This document shows positions 15,894-24,980 of a stretch of DNA of 64,000 nucleotides, piece after piece. Positions within the stretch are counted from its first letter, which is position 1, and each line of letters opens with the position of its first letter. The stretch is taken from contig NZ_JACIBY010000003.1 in NCBI RefSeq assembly GCF_014195535.1, positions 376,440 through 440,439 of the forward strand. Direction: 5' to 3'. The notes below the pieces were generated by a model. That model searched no databases, was not told the origin of the DNA, and worked only from the letters and a program-made list of their open reading frames with translations. The DNA comes from Runella defluvii. Lineage in GTDB: Bacteria; Bacteroidota; Bacteroidia; Cytophagales; Spirosomataceae. The translations under genes were made by a program, and so were the position numbers.

Positions 15894-18800
15894 ATGGAAA
15901 AAAGTTTTATTCACCAACGGCTCCTTTTTCAGATCGTGAAAATATCGGTGTTTCAAATGATACTTGCTGTTGTTTTTGTGGGAATCGCAATGGCCACGCC
16001 CGCGAAAGGGCAAGAAATGCTTGACTCAAAAGTGACGCTTGTTCTCAACAACGTGAGCCTCGAAAGTGCGTTGTCTGAAATTGAAAAAGCAGCCCACGTC
16101 AAGTTTTCGTACAATTCGCGCACGCTAAATCTCAATCAGAAAGTAAGTGTGATCGAAAAAAACGAATCGCTTTCTACAATACTCACTAAGATGCTCAAAC
16201 CACTGAGTATTAAGTATGTAGTAGTGAGCAAGAAAATTGTGCTGCGCAAAGAAATCGGCCCGAAAACGGGTTTTTTATACGAAAATGAAGAGTCGTCCAA
16301 ACCGCAAGTTCTTGCGAATGTGGATTGGAGCGTAAAAGGAACCGTCACCGACGAAAAAGGCGAAAAATTGCCAGGAGTAAGCATTACAATCAAAGGTACT
16401 ACCCGTGGGACAACCACCAACGCCAACGGCGATTACGAAATAAGCGTTGCCGATGGCAAAGGCGTGTTGGTGTTTTCATACATCGGTTACAAACCCCAAG
16501 AAGTCTTGATTGATAATCGTACAACTATCAAGGTTACACTAGCAACTGACACCAAGGCCCTTGAGGAAGTGATAGTGGTGGGGTATGGCACCATTAAAAA
16601 GGAAAAAAATATTACGTCTGTTTCGACCCTAGAAGCCGAAAAAATCACCAACCTTGGGGCTTCTTCGGTAGGAGAAACCTTGGGAGGGCGCATTCCAGGT
16701 ATTATTGTTACCAACAGCGGAGGTGGGCCAGGGAAGAAACCTTCAATTTCGCTCAGGGGAGGTGGCACGCCCGTTTATGTCATCGACGACATTATTTCTA
16801 CCGAATTTCAGTTTCAGACCCTGGCGGTCAACGACATTGAAAACATATCTTTCCTTAAAGACGGCCCCGCTACGGCGATTTATGGGGTGGCTGCGGGAAA
16901 TGGCTTGGTATTGGTGACGACCAAAAGAGGAAACAACAAAAAACTTTCCATCAACTACAACTTTGGACAAGATTTGTCGCAACCTACGTATTTGCCTCGT
17001 AAAATCAGCTCGTACGAATTGGTGTCGTTGGTAAATCAAGTGGATGTAAAAGAAGGCAATCAGGGGCGTTATGCTGAGAGCGACGTTCAAAAGTACCGCG
17101 ACCAAACCGACCCGCTCAATTTCCCAAACAACGATTGGCAAAAGCTCGTGTTGAAAGAGTTTGCCCCGCAGCAACACCACAATTTGTCGCTCAACGGAGG
17201 CAATGAACAAATCAAATACTATGCTTCATTGGGCTATTTGAACCAAGGAACGTTGTATCAATTTAACACCAACTGGCTGAAAAGATACAATTATCGTCTG
17301 AGCTTAACGGGCGATTTTGCCAAAATTGGCTTGAAAACCAGCATGACCATTTACGGGGTGGACGAAACCCGCCGCGACAATGCAAGCGGCTATGGAAGTG
17401 GCTATTTTGCGGTGTGGAGCCACATCCAAAATGCTCCGCCTACCGACAAAGCGTATGCGGATTTGGAACGTACAAAATACGCCAATAAAGGAGATCACCC
17501 CATTGTCGAAATAGATCCCCGCAGTGGCTACGTTCGTAACCAAGACCGCAATCTTAATGCCTTGCTGAACCTTGACTGGAAAGTGCCAGGCGTAGAAGGC
17601 TTGTCGTTTCGTGCCAACGGAAACTTGAGTCAGGTGCAGGCTTTTGGCAAATCGTGGAACATCACAGCGCCCCAATTTGCCATTGGTAGCTCAACACCCG
17701 CCAGCTCGAACCAGCCTAACTTAGCAGTTTCGACAACAACGGGCTATAATTATGTATTGCAAGGGTTTGGAAACTACGAACGAAAGTTTGGCAGCCATAA
17801 CGTTTCGGCTATGTTCGGCTACGAAGAAGCTTACGGCTACAACGAAAATTTCAGCACGGGGCGTAACTCATACGTGTTTGGGATTGATCAGATTTTTGCG
17901 GGGCCACAGTCAACGGCTACCAACAACGGTTCTAGTTTTGAAAACGTTAGAAATGGTTGGTTAGGACGCGTTCGTTACGATTTCAAAGAGAAATATTTGT
18001 TTGAAGGAAGTTTTCGATACGACGGAAGCGACTTGTTTCCCGCTGGAAAAAGAAAAGGATTTTTTCCTGGTGCTGCCTTGGGTTGGCTCATTTCCCACGA
18101 AAACTTTATGGGAAGTTTGATGGAAAAAAACATCATTAACCTCTTGAAAGCCAGAATATCGTACGGCTCCGTTGGACAAAACTCAGGCGTGAGTAGCTTT
18201 GCCTATGTACCAGGGTACTCCACAGGCGGCGGGTACGTGGTAGGTGGTGTGCTTCAACCAAGCCTCAATGCCCCGAGCATTCCAAGCCCCGACATCAGTT
18301 GGTACGACCAACAATCATTCAACACTGGTTTTGATTTTGGAACGTTGGGAAATAAACTCAGCGGAAGCCTAGATTATTTTTACTTGCGTACCACGGGCTA
18401 CTTGGCATCACCTTCGGGAGTTGGCTACACCGACCCACTTGGAACGGCTTTGCCAACCCGCAAATCAAACGGGGCATTTAGAAGAGCAGGTTTTGACTTT
18501 ACGGTCAAATACAGCGATAAAATCGGGAAGTTGAAATATACGTTAGGCTCAAACTTTGTGAAATTTGACCAACTCTGGGAAGTAAACCCCAACGAGGACA
18601 GCACAACGCTTAAAAACCCCAATACGACATCGTATCACCAAATTGGTTTCTTACAAACGGCTTATTTGTCGGCGGGCTTGTACCAAAACGCTACCGACAT
18701 CATGAATAGCCCCCGCCGAATGGCGTCAATCGTTGCTCCTGGTGATATTATTTACCGTGACGTAAATGGGGATGGAAAAATCGACGGCGATGACTTTAGA

Positions 18801-19310
18801 AGGGTAGGAAAGTCAGCATTTCCACGGGTAACGTACGGTTTTACGGCCGATTTAACGTACGGAGGTTGGTTTATGAACATGCTTTGGCAAGGCAGCGGTA
18901 AGCGAAGTATTTATTTGGGCGACGTCATCCAGAGTAATTATTCAACCAATATTCGCTATGAGTTTCAGACCAAAAACCACTGGGAGCCAGGGGCGGGTAA
19001 TTCGCAATTCCCTCGGTTGATTTCGGGGGCTGCGGTCAACGGTGGCCACAATGCCGTCACTTCCGATTTTTGGGTGATAAACGCGGGCTACTTGCGCTTG
19101 AAAGCCTTGCAGGTAGGTTACAATTTCAAAAATTATCTTTCTAAAGACTTAAAATTCATTTCAGACCTGCGGGTGACGCTGAGTGCTACCAACTTACTCA
19201 CGTTTTCGAAGATAAAGCAATACGGCCTTGACCCCGAAACGGGAAGTAACAACAACTACGACTATCCCTCTCAACGCGTGTATGCCTTATCGGTAAATCT
19301 AGGTTTTTAA
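15894..19310 (+). CDS. SusC/RagA-family TonB-dependent outer-membrane transporter with STN domain
   Basis: 1138 residues. A signal-like N-terminus (to about 35) is followed by an STN (secretin/TonB short N-terminal) domain about residues 45-110 (LESALSEIEKAAHVKFSYN), which contacts FecR. A carboxypeptidase-D regulatory-like domain comes next, about 145-220 (VKGTVTDEKGEKLPGVSITI), then the plug (VVGYGTIKKEKNITSVS onwards) and a 22-strand beta-barrel ending in the typical aromatic VYALSVNLGF. It imports oligosaccharides too large for porins, with SusD as lid. The STN domain and the adjoining sigma/FecR pair indicate substrate-induced expression. Confidence 0.95.
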   Translation: MEKSFIHQRLLFQIVKISVFQMILAVVFVGIAMATPAKGQEMLDSKVTLVLNNVSLESALSEIEKAAHVKFSYNSRTLNLNQKVSVIEKNESLSTILTKMLKPLSIKYVVVSKKIVLRKEIGPKTGFLYENEESSKPQVLANVDWSVKGTVTDEKGEKLPGVSITIKGTTRGTTTNANGDYEISVADGKGVLVFSYIGYKPQEVLIDNRTTIKVTLATDTKALEEVIVVGYGTIKKEKNITSVSTLEAEKITNLGASSVGETLGGRIPGIIVTNSGGGPGKKPSISLRGGGTPVYVIDDIISTEFQFQTLAVNDIENISFLKDGPATAIYGVAAGNGLVLVTTKRGNNKKLSINYNFGQDLSQPTYLPRKISSYELVSLVNQVDVKEGNQGRYAESDVQKYRDQTDPLNFPNNDWQKLVLKEFAPQQHHNLSLNGGNEQIKYYASLGYLNQGTLYQFNTNWLKRYNYRLSLTGDFAKIGLKTSMTIYGVDETRRDNASGYGSGYFAVWSHIQNAPPTDKAYADLERTKYANKGDHPIVEIDPRSGYVRNQDRNLNALLNLDWKVPGVEGLSFRANGNLSQVQAFGKSWNITAPQFAIGSSTPASSNQPNLAVSTTTGYNYVLQGFGNYERKFGSHNVSAMFGYEEAYGYNENFSTGRNSYVFGIDQIFAGPQSTATNNGSSFENVRNGWLGRVRYDFKEKYLFEGSFRYDGSDLFPAGKRKGFFPGAALGWLISHENFMGSLMEKNIINLLKARISYGSVGQNSGVSSFAYVPGYSTGGGYVVGGVLQPSLNAPSIPSPDISWYDQQSFNTGFDFGTLGNKLSGSLDYFYLRTTGYLASPSGVGYTDPLGTALPTRKSNGAFRRAGFDFTVKYSDKIGKLKYTLGSNFVKFDQLWEVNPNEDSTTLKNPNTTSYHQIGFLQTAYLSAGLYQNATDIMNSPRRMASIVAPGDIIYRDVNGDGKIDGDDFRRVGKSAFPRVTYGFTADLTYGGWFMNMLWQGSGKRSIYLGDVIQSNYSTNIRYEFQTKNHWEPGAGNSQFPRLISGAAVNGGHNAVTSDFWVINAGYLRLKALQVGYNFKNYLSKDLKFISDLRVTLSATNLLTFSKIKQYGLDPETGSNNNYDYPSQRVYALSVNLGF

Positions 19311-19329
19311 CTCAAAGCAACTGAAAGCA

Positions 19330-21111
19330 ATGAAACGATATATCACAAAAATAGTTTTGATACTAACAGTCCTTTGTGTTGGTATTTACTCTTGTAAGCA
19401 ATTGGACGACACCCGACCGTTCGACAAATTTGATGAGACAGCGGTGTGGAGCTCGAAGGGCAACGCCATGCTTTTCGTCAACGGCGTATATTCATCAGTG
19501 TTAGGTTTATATACCAATACCGTTGAGGAAGAAGTACGAACTAGCAATATTATTCAAAGCGATGGAAACGCTTTTACAAGAGAGTCAATTACGCGAGACG
19601 ACGATTACGGTTTCAACCAATTTAGCAGAATTCGTAGTTGTAATCTCATCATTGAAAAAGCAGCGGCTTCAACTGCCTTGGGCGACGGAGATAAGGCAGA
19701 ACTGGTAGCGCATGGCAAATTTTTGCGGGCTATGACCTACTATTGGCTTGCGCGTCGTTTTGGAAGGGTAATATGGGTGGAAAAAGTATTGACCGAAAAC
19801 GAAACGAATTACGCGTTGCCTCAAACGGCCAACATCGCCGAAACCTATAACTTGATTATGAAAGATATAGACGACGCGATTGCTGGCCTGCCTGCTTCGT
19901 CGCCAGCGGGGCTTGCGTCTAAGGCTTCGGCTTATGCCTTAAAATCCGAAGCAGCTTTGCAAGCAGCAGCCTACACGGGTGATAACACCTATTACCAAAA
20001 AGCCATTGACGCAGCCAACGCCGTCATTGCAACGGGCAAGCCGTTGGAAGCTGATTATGAAGGAATGTTTAACGAAAAAGCGAGATTTTCGCCCGAAATC
20101 TTGCTCGCTACTTACCGCGACAAGTCAAATACTGTCGTGTCAAACATTGCTGACATGCAAGAAGCTATCCCCAATGTGAACAACGACGATTTGAAATTGC
20201 GGAATGCTACGCCATTGTTCAAATTGGACAAAGTGTTTGAGGATTGGGGAAAATATTCTCCTACCCAAAACATCATCGACGAGTACCTTGTCATTGATGA
20301 AGCCGCTCCGTCTAAGGCGGTAAAATGGGATCAGTCGTCTCAGTTTTTGAAAAATGTAACCAAAAAACAATCGCCATTCCTCGATAGTGCCGTAGTGACG
20401 GGTTCGGGAAGCATCAATGCGATTATTTACAACAACCGCGATAAGCGTTTGGCGGCGTCGATTGTGTATGATTCAACGGCTTGGTACGGCGAATTGGTGA
20501 CAACCAACCGTAACGGCAACCTGAATCGAATGATTAAAGGTAGCCTGAACTCGGGCTGTTGTACCCAAATTACCAATGCCTACTTCCGCAAGGGGATTTA
20601 CAACGTCTCCCCACGGCCATTCTACAATACGCCTGTGGATTATCACTGGGTGATTTTCCGAATGGGACGCGTGTATTTGAACAAAGCGGAGGCGTTGTTG
20701 ATGCAAAACAAAATTACGGAGGCTGTCACCACGCTTAACATCACTCGCCAAGGCCACGGAGGTCTGCCTCCATCGACAGCTACAACCGCCGAAGATGCTT
20801 GGAAAGACTACAAGCGGGAGCGTAGGGTGGAGCTTTTCAAGGAAAAAGACTATTACTGGAGCCTATTGCGCTGGGGCAAATACGGTGGAAGTGCCAACGG
20901 CGGCGCGGCTCCCGGGGCTAAAATCGCCGAATTTTTGGAAAAACCAACGTACATGGAAATCAACGCAACGCGCAAAGGCTACCGCATCGAAGTGATTAAT
21001 TTCCAACTCAATGATCAGCGTTTGTTTGACGAAACGCGACGTTACTTGTTGCCGATTCAAAATTCGCAAATTGTACGTCACGGAGCGATGACGCAAAATC
21101 CTAACTGGTAA
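19330..21111 (+). CDS. SusD/RagB-family surface glycan-binding lipoprotein
   Basis: 593 residues. A hydrophobic N-terminus ends in GIYSC, a good lipobox with Cys at about residue 22. The SusD-like N-terminal region (about 40-250) and the RagB/SusD C-terminal region (with RMGRVYLNKAEALL and KRERRVELFKE) are both present, including the TPR-like helices typical of SusD. It forms the lid of the SusC channel. The gap to susC is 19 bases, so they are cotranscribed. Confidence 0.94.
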   Translation: MKRYITKIVLILTVLCVGIYSCKQLDDTRPFDKFDETAVWSSKGNAMLFVNGVYSSVLGLYTNTVEEEVRTSNIIQSDGNAFTRESITRDDDYGFNQFSRIRSCNLIIEKAAASTALGDGDKAELVAHGKFLRAMTYYWLARRFGRVIWVEKVLTENETNYALPQTANIAETYNLIMKDIDDAIAGLPASSPAGLASKASAYALKSEAALQAAAYTGDNTYYQKAIDAANAVIATGKPLEADYEGMFNEKARFSPEILLATYRDKSNTVVSNIADMQEAIPNVNNDDLKLRNATPLFKLDKVFEDWGKYSPTQNIIDEYLVIDEAAPSKAVKWDQSSQFLKNVTKKQSPFLDSAVVTGSGSINAIIYNNRDKRLAASIVYDSTAWYGELVTTNRNGNLNRMIKGSLNSGCCTQITNAYFRKGIYNVSPRPFYNTPVDYHWVIFRMGRVYLNKAEALLMQNKITEAVTTLNITRQGHGGLPPSTATTAEDAWKDYKRERRVELFKEKDYYWSLLRWGKYGGSANGGAAPGAKIAEFLEKPTYMEINATRKGYRIEVINFQLNDQRLFDETRRYLLPIQNSQIVRHGAMTQNPNW

Positions 21112-21158
21112 ACGTTTACAAATAAATGAGAAAGACAATGCAAACAATACATAAAATG

Positions 21159-21641
21159 AAGTATTTGCTAATTCTTGGAATGGCATTGAGCTTGTCTTCC
21201 TGCCTCAAATATGGACTGGAAGAAAATTTGCCAAAATTTAAGGATGCCCTTATCACGGAGGTTTTTATGGAATACCGCTTCGAGGATTCTAAAGCAACCT
21301 CGGGCGGAAGCCCTTTGGTGCGAAACGTTACGCTGACGCTTACCCAGAAGCAATTTAAGCGAAAAGAAAATACGGCTGGAGCTTCGCTTGATTCGTTGAT
21401 TTTCAACGTTACGGTACCCGCGGCGTCGGGGGCATTTACGGCCGAAGAAAAAGCCAAAGTGTCTAAAAATCGCTTGGTATTGATGACCAATATCTCGCCC
21501 GCTGCCACCATGGAGGCGTTGGAAGGAGCGCCGCAGCCAGGTTTGCCAGGCGATTTTTCACAACCCCGTAAGTACAAAATCACGGCAGCCAATGGCGATA
21601 GCCGCATTTGGGTAGTGAAGATTGGTAATTTTACAAATTAA
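21159..21641 (+). CDS. Small surface lipoprotein of the PUL (DUF5018-like)
   Basis: 160 residues if started at the ATG at 21159; an in-frame ATG at 21126 adds 11 residues and weakens the signal. The N-terminus ends in LSSC, a lipobox, at about residue 15. The mature protein is beta-rich with one repeated strand pattern (RNVTLTLTQKQFK, then LIFNVTVPA) and a C-terminal KYKITAANGDSRIWVVKI that resembles DUF5018-type Ig-like modules in SusE-like proteins. It is probably an accessory glycan-binding protein beside SusD. The family assignment is tentative. Confidence 0.6.
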   Translation, partial: KYLLILGMALSLSSCLKYGLEENLPKFKDALITEVFMEYRFEDSKATSGGSPLVRNVTLTLTQKQFKRKENTAGASLDSLIFNVTVPAASGAFTAEEKAKVSKNRLVLMTNISPAATMEALEGAPQPGLPGDFSQPRKYKITAANGDSRIWVVKIGNFTN

Positions 21642-21677
21642 GGTTCCATAGATTCAGTAACTTTGATTTCACTGAGT

Positions 21678-21705
21678 GGGAGAAGGGGGAATATTTCCTT
21701 CTCCC
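21678..21705 (+). terminator. Stem-loop between the PUL binding genes and the glycosidases
   Basis: GGGAGAAGG (21678-21686) pairs with CCTTCTCCC (21697-21705) and is followed by TTATTTCT. It may be a partial terminator that lowers glycosidase expression relative to SusCD. Confidence 0.5.
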
Positions 21706-21733
21706 TTATTTCTAACCCTTGTTTAGGTTTTCA

Positions 21734-23203
21734 ATGATTACAACGTTCTCTTTTACTCATTTTAAAGTTTTGGCCGTCATTTTGGGGCTCCAATTGGCTG
21801 TTGTGGCGGGTTATGGCCAGCAAAAGGATACGATTCACATCAGCTATCCGACGAATTTGAAAGCCGTAATTCAATCAAAACATCGTTACGACCAAACCTT
21901 GACAATGAAATTGTTTTTGTCGCAAGCCTTGTATGACGGTAAATTTAAACGGAAAGATAACGGAGCCTCCGAGGTGGCACTGACTTTTGCTCAGGCACTG
22001 GAGGTTATCAAAAAAATGGATAAGTTGACCCTCGGGATACCTAAAATTGTCTATCTCGTGGGTTGGCAATACAACGGTCATGATTCAAAATACCCCGCAT
22101 GGTTTGAGGTCAATGAGCGACTAAAACGTCCCGAAGACAAAACAGCCTTGGAAAGTTTAAAATGGTTGATGAAGGAGGCTTCTAAGCACCATACCGTGGT
22201 GAGCCTCCACATCAATATGTTTGATGCGTACGAAGACAGTCCTTTGTGGGAGACGTACGTAAAAAATAACATTATTGCCCGTAACGCCGACGGAACGCTG
22301 CGGGCCTGCGAATGGGGGTATCCGATTAGTTTAGCGCGTGAATGGGAAACGGGTTTTGCCCAAAAACGCATTGATCAACTGTGTCAAATGTTGCCACTTC
22401 AAAATGCCAAAACCATTCACATTGACGCCTTTCATACGTGGCCGCCAGTGCCTCAGCTGGTCGATGGAAAATACAAAATAACGCTCGAAAAGGGGCCAAT
22501 TAGTCCGTTTTTAGGCAATACGGTGCAAGATGAAACGGCCGCCCAGCGCAAGATTTTTCTTTACTGGGCTTCCAAAGGCATTGATGTTACCTGCGAGGGC
22601 GTCGATTTTTTACGAGAGTCGTCGTTTGAGGGGTATCAGCCAATGGCTTGGTGGTTTACGGGCTTGGATAAATACCTCAAGTGGCCTGCAAATTATTACT
22701 GTGGTGGACAAGATAATTCCGAGTGGGGGAAATTGTTTGGAACAAGTATGCACGGGGAAGATGTGGTGGCAAAAGATTCGCGTCAATTGGCGGGATTCTT
22801 ACCACAATTTTGCACAAAAACCTTGATTTGGTATTATTTGAACCGCCTCGAAAGAAGGTATGTCATCAATAATGTTTCCCAAAAATCGGTTCATTTTTCT
22901 CAAAATACCACCGCAACGCTCAAACAAAACGCCTATTCGCTGGTAGCAGGAGAGGTTGTTTTGGCCGAAAATGAGGATGTTTTTGTGCCTGCGTTGTGGC
23001 TAAAAAAGCCTTCAGTGATTGCTTACAGTAAAAATGGCTACCAAAACCGCGCGTGGAAACTTCCCCCTTCTTTTCGGGGAAAAAATCAACTTTCGGTGTC
23101 TATTCTAACGACGGAAGGGCTAAGACTATCCCAAATGGTAAAGATAGAAGCCAATTCGGTTACGTTGTCCCTTGGCGCTGGAGAAGCAGTTTTGATTGAC
23201 TGA
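21734..23203 (+). CDS. GH101-like endo-alpha-N-acetylgalactosaminidase-family protein
   Basis: 489 residues from the ATG at 21734 (a TTG five codons upstream is in frame), with a signal peptide to about residue 29. The catalytic part resembles GH101: GWQYNGHDSKYP (about 110-121, GH101 has a GHDSG motif), a LHINMFDAYEDSP strand and loop, NADGTLRACEWGYP, and IHIDAF with Asp231 in the place of the GH101 nucleophile. VTCEGVDF supplies Glu288 as candidate acid/base. GH101 enzymes release the Gal-beta-1,3-GalNAc disaccharide from mucin-type O-glycans. At under 500 residues it lacks the carbohydrate-binding and extra domains of the streptococcal enzymes. Specificity is inferred. Confidence 0.72.
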   Translation: MITTFSFTHFKVLAVILGLQLAVVAGYGQQKDTIHISYPTNLKAVIQSKHRYDQTLTMKLFLSQALYDGKFKRKDNGASEVALTFAQALEVIKKMDKLTLGIPKIVYLVGWQYNGHDSKYPAWFEVNERLKRPEDKTALESLKWLMKEASKHHTVVSLHINMFDAYEDSPLWETYVKNNIIARNADGTLRACEWGYPISLAREWETGFAQKRIDQLCQMLPLQNAKTIHIDAFHTWPPVPQLVDGKYKITLEKGPISPFLGNTVQDETAAQRKIFLYWASKGIDVTCEGVDFLRESSFEGYQPMAWWFTGLDKYLKWPANYYCGGQDNSEWGKLFGTSMHGEDVVAKDSRQLAGFLPQFCTKTLIWYYLNRLERRYVINNVSQKSVHFSQNTTATLKQNAYSLVAGEVVLAENEDVFVPALWLKKPSVIAYSKNGYQNRAWKLPPSFRGKNQLSVSILTTEGLRLSQMVKIEANSVTLSLGAGEAVLID

Positions 23204-23243
23204 GTACTTATGGGCAGTTTCAGACCTGATTGGTGTTATTTTC

Positions 23244-24980
23244 ATGCGTTCAACTTTATTTCTTATGGCTTTCCGACGAAGCGTTATACTAATTACAGTT
23301 TTCTTTATTCACACATTTCTTTCATTTAGCCAAGTTTCAGTGACGAAATTTGGAGCCTTACCCGACGATACCCTCAACGACCGCGAAGCCATTCAAAAGG
23401 CCGTGGATTATTGTAAGGTAAATCGGGTGAAAAAACTGGTATTTCCCGCTGGGAAGTACTTAATCAGCGAGCCCAAGGCCATTCAGCTAATGAATGATGT
23501 GATGGATGGCAAAATGGGGCGCAATCCGCAAGACGTGGTATTTACTCCGTATTACCCGTACAGCCGAGGCATTCATTTTGAGGGAATTAACTCCCTCGAA
23601 GTGGATGCCAACGGTGCGAGTTTGGCCGTCAGCGGGTGGATGGAACCAGTATCAATCGAAAATTGTAAAAACCTCACCATTAAAGGGTTGACCATTGATT
23701 ACGAAACCATGCCTCATAGCGAAGGAGTGGTGGTAAACGAAGGGGATGGCTATTTTGACGTACGATTTTCCAAGGAATTTCCGATTAGAAACAACCTGCT
23801 GATGCTGCGGTTGATGTTTTGGGATTTGAGTAAAAACCGACTTTTAGGTAAAAGCATTTATTTTCCAAAAAAGAACGAACTGATTGATGCCGAAACGGTT
23901 CGAATTTGGGCTTCGTATTCCCAAAAACTCCTTGGACATGTAGCGTTGATAAACCACATGTTTCATTTTCGGCCTGCGATTCTTATCAATGAATCCATTA
24001 ACACGGTTTTGAATCAAGTCACGATTCATTCCCAGCCTGGTATGGGAATTGTAGGGCATCGTTCCGAAAATATTTTGATGAATGGCCTGCGCATTGTCCC
24101 GCGTCCAGGTTTGTACCAATCGACCAACACGGACGCTACCCACTTTACATCTTGCAAAGGTACGATTCGTTTTGATGGCTGTACGTTTGAAGGCCAAGGT
24201 GACGATGCCACCAACGTACATGGTTATTATCAGTTGATTAAAAAGAAGTTAGCTTCGCAAAAGTACGTCATCGAAATGGAAAAAGCGTGGGGTACGCACG
24301 CCATGGTGCTCGATTATCCCGATAAAGGCGACGTGCTCGAACTTGTTTCGCGGAAGACGTTGGCCGTGGTCGGAAAATACACCGTTACCCAATCAGAACC
24401 CAAGCCCAAGGAGTGGAACACAACTATTACGCTTCACAAACCTTTGCCCGACGACTTAGAAAATTATTACCTCATCGACGTCACTCGGCTGCCGCGTTTG
24501 GAGTTTGTCAATTCGTACGTGGGCAGTCATTTGGCGCGGGCGGTATTAGTCAAAACCCGTCAGGTGTTGATTGAAAATTGCACCTTCAAAGAAAGCACAG
24601 GTACGGCCATTCATATTGGTGCCGAGGGAGATTGGCGAGAAGGCGCGGGGTCCGAAAATGTGATTGTGCGCAACAACCGAATCCTACGTTGCGGGCGCGG
24701 CGACGGAACCAACGACGGGGCATCGGCCATTGCTATCAACGTCAAAGCTCCTGATATTTCGGTTGCGGGCATTCACAAAAACATCCTCATTGAAGGCAAC
24801 CTAATAGAAGGTGAAAATGCAGAATGCGGTATTTCGGTGGCGGGTGCCTCGGGTGTTACGATTCAAAACAATGTTTTTTGGGGCTGTAAAAAGCCCATTG
24901 TCACCAAAGCATCTGAACATTTGAAGATGTTTCAAAACTATATTGGAAAAACGAAAATCCTTCCTGAAATCCATGAATAA
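23244..24980 (+). CDS. GH110-like alpha-1,3-galactosidase, secreted
   Basis: 578 residues from the ATG at 23244; ATG at 23265 also gives a good signal peptide (ending FLSFSQ). The mature protein is a right-handed parallel beta-helix. The GH110 active-site pattern is visible: Asp297 in NTDATHF, and the Asp320-Asp321 pair in GQGDDATNVHG. The 23/24-residue spacing equals that of the three catalytic aspartates I recall for a characterised GH110 enzyme. GH110 removes alpha-1,3-linked galactose from blood-group B and linear alpha-Gal chains. It overlaps the next, related gene by 8 bases. Confidence 0.8.
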   Translation: MRSTLFLMAFRRSVILITVFFIHTFLSFSQVSVTKFGALPDDTLNDREAIQKAVDYCKVNRVKKLVFPAGKYLISEPKAIQLMNDVMDGKMGRNPQDVVFTPYYPYSRGIHFEGINSLEVDANGASLAVSGWMEPVSIENCKNLTIKGLTIDYETMPHSEGVVVNEGDGYFDVRFSKEFPIRNNLLMLRLMFWDLSKNRLLGKSIYFPKKNELIDAETVRIWASYSQKLLGHVALINHMFHFRPAILINESINTVLNQVTIHSQPGMGIVGHRSENILMNGLRIVPRPGLYQSTNTDATHFTSCKGTIRFDGCTFEGQGDDATNVHGYYQLIKKKLASQKYVIEMEKAWGTHAMVLDYPDKGDVLELVSRKTLAVVGKYTVTQSEPKPKEWNTTITLHKPLPDDLENYYLIDVTRLPRLEFVNSYVGSHLARAVLVKTRQVLIENCTFKESTGTAIHIGAEGDWREGAGSENVIVRNNRILRCGRGDGTNDGASAIAINVKAPDISVAGIHKNILIEGNLIEGENAECGISVAGASGVTIQNNVFWGCKKPIVTKASEHLKMFQNYIGKTKILPEIHE